From assembly GCF_002584985.1 (NCBI RefSeq), contig NZ_NUPZ01000037.1, positions 123,547-175,004 of the forward strand: 51,458 bases of DNA, read 5' to 3'. The notes beneath the pieces were generated by a model, which worked only from the letters and a program-made list of their open reading frames with translations, searched no databases and was not told where the DNA came from. This DNA is from Bacillus sp. AFS029637. Its GTDB lineage: Bacteria; Bacillota; Bacilli; Bacillales; Bacillaceae_G. A program made the position numbers and the translations under genes. Below, piece after piece: positions 50,483 to 51,458 of this stretch (within the stretch, counting starts at the first letter, position 1; each line of letters begins with the position of its first letter).

Positions 50483-51346
50483 TTACATATAATCTAAAAT
50501 ACTCGTTTTACTCATCGTACTAATCGCTTTAAGCGTCGCTTCATACGTCGCGTTAATGTATGCTAAATCAGAAATTGCCACCGCTAAATCAACATCTTCA
50601 ATTTCTTTACGGTTTTCTTGAAGCGCTAAGTTTTGCTCACTTAAAATCGTATTAAACGTATCTACAGTGCTCATCGTTGCTCCCACTTCTGTTGTACGAT
50701 TAATAACGCTATCTAAGTTTTTCTTATTCTCCTCTAAAAAAGGTTGTAATGCATTTTGATCACCGCTTTGCAAAGCATCTTTCATCTTTACTAACGTTTG
50801 GATAACAGGAGTTAATAAGTCATCACCTTTACGAAATGCTTTAATTTCATAACCGTCATTTAGCTTCCACATTATATCTTTTTCGCCACCTTGGTATGTA
50901 CCATCATCCGTAAATGGTGGTTTTTCTGCACTATCTCCACCAAAAAGATAGCGACCTTGCTCTTTCGTATTCGCTAAATATACGACTTGTTTTAGAATTT
51001 GATCAATTTCTGTTCCAATTGCTTTTAATTCTTTTTCACTATTCGTCCCATTTAATGCTTGAATCGTTAATTGATCTGCTCTCGTTAAAGATTTCACAAT
51101 ACCTTGTAATGTATTTTCCGTTTGACTTAACACATTTCTAGAATCTGCTATATCTTTTTGCATTTGTTCAATATTTGCCAATGAATGTTGAATCGCAAAT
51201 GATTTACTTGCTGCTAGTGGATCTTCGCTCATAAGAAGGTTTTTCTTCCCTGAAGTTACTTGATTTCGATGATATTGCTGCTGTACATTCAAATCCATTA
51301 ACCGATTCTTTGCCCAGTTTGCATTTTGAAATGTAGATACTCTCAT
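50483..51346 (-). CDS. flgL: Hook-filament junction protein FlgL (HAP3)
   Basis: A 287-residue flagellin-like junction protein. The N-terminus is MRVSTFQNANWAKNRLMDLNVQQQYHRNQVTSGKKNLLMSEDPLAASKSF, and the C-terminal helix VDLAVAISDLAYINATYEATLKAISTMSKTSILDYM is typical of FlgL. AAAGGAGAAGATAGGG precedes the ATG. flgK, expected just upstream, lies beyond the window edge; a repeat copy fills the upstream region. Confidence 0.94.
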   Translation of the reverse strand: MRVSTFQNANWAKNRLMDLNVQQQYHRNQVTSGKKNLLMSEDPLAASKSFAIQHSLANIEQMQKDIADSRNVLSQTENTLQGIVKSLTRADQLTIQALNGTNSEKELKAIGTEIDQILKQVVYLANTKEQGRYLFGGDSAEKPPFTDDGTYQGGEKDIMWKLNDGYEIKAFRKGDDLLTPVIQTLVKMKDALQSGDQNALQPFLEENKKNLDSVINRTTEVGATMSTVDTFNTILSEQNLALQENRKEIEDVDLAVAISDLAYINATYEATLKAISTMSKTSILDYM

Positions 51347-51387
51347 CCCTATCTTCTCCTTTATTTATATTTGAAGTGGCGTGAAGA

Positions 51388-51458
51388 AAAAACTGCAGCT
51401 ATGTACGCCGAACCCTCTCGTCTTCTCATATCTCTAGTCTTACTTCGCTTGGTCCACT
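51388..51458 (-). repeat. Structured intergenic repeat, copy 3 (cut by the window edge)
   Basis: The minus-strand reading from the edge (GGACCAAGCGAAGT, then GACTAGAGATATGA) matches copy 1 (GGTCCAAACGATGT, then GACCAGAGATATGA) at 27 of 33 positions. It ends in CTGCAG followed by TTTTTT about 30 bases before the flgL ribosome site. Only the 3' part is in the window. Confidence 0.6.

Overview
This window is chromosomal DNA from a low-GC, spore-forming Firmicute. The gene set points to the Bacillus cereus group: one long flagellar locus that contains mogR and has no sigD/flgM visible, an H-type small acid-soluble spore protein, a Fur-regulated basic protein, a DUF3147 protein, a YfmQ-like protein and many AGGAGG-type ribosome binding sites. 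No tRNA, rRNA, CRISPR array, IS transposase or prophage gene was found.

Left half (1-23.1 kb) holds short, mostly unrelated transcription units. On the minus strand come fumC and nhaC, two lipoproteins and a small membrane protein, a decayed GntR fragment, an fbp-type gene with a near-consensus Fur box, and a CDF metal efflux pump. Then follow a plus-strand Asp-box propeller protein, an ECF sigma/DUF4179 anti-sigma pair with a perfect palindrome upstream, and a divergent PP2C-like protein. Next are a MarR/DUF3147/hydrolase operon, a histidine phosphatase, DUF4083 and YfmQ-like genes, a lipoprotein, a divergent MFS exporter/XRE-TPR regulator pair with twin operator-like repeats, sspH, a three-gene monooxygenase/hydrolase/membrane operon, and a TrmB-azlC-azlD operon.

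Right half (23.2-51.4 kb) is a flagellar regulon, almost all on the minus strand. In transcription order it runs flgL, fliD, fliS, a FliT-like gene; then flgB, flgC, fliE, fliF, fliG, fliH, fliI; then a FliJ-like gene, fliK, flgD, flgE, a DUF3964-like gene; then a small protein with a FliG-C-like C-terminus, cheV and mogR. A single plus-strand flagellin gene follows, and then, again on the minus strand, a lytic transglycosylase, a mini-SpoA protein, fliM, fliN, a FliO-like gene, fliP, fliQ, fliR, flhB, flhA, flhF and flgG. Together these encode rod, MS ring, C ring, export gate and ATPase, hook, cap, one hook-filament junction protein (flgL) and the filament. No stator genes, no cheA/cheY and no flhG lie in the window.

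The least explained structure is a family of degenerate, co-oriented intergenic repeats in the flagellar locus (about 36.37-36.57, 38.21-38.39 and 51.39-51.46 kb). The first has mutually exclusive pairing options and ends in a terminator-like hairpin, so it looks like a bistable RNA or a decayed mobile repeat. Other points of interest are the helical ~20-residue repeats in the flagellin's central domain, the FliG-C-like orphan protein, the 74-aa SpoA protein, and the twin operator-like repeats of the MFS/XRE pair.
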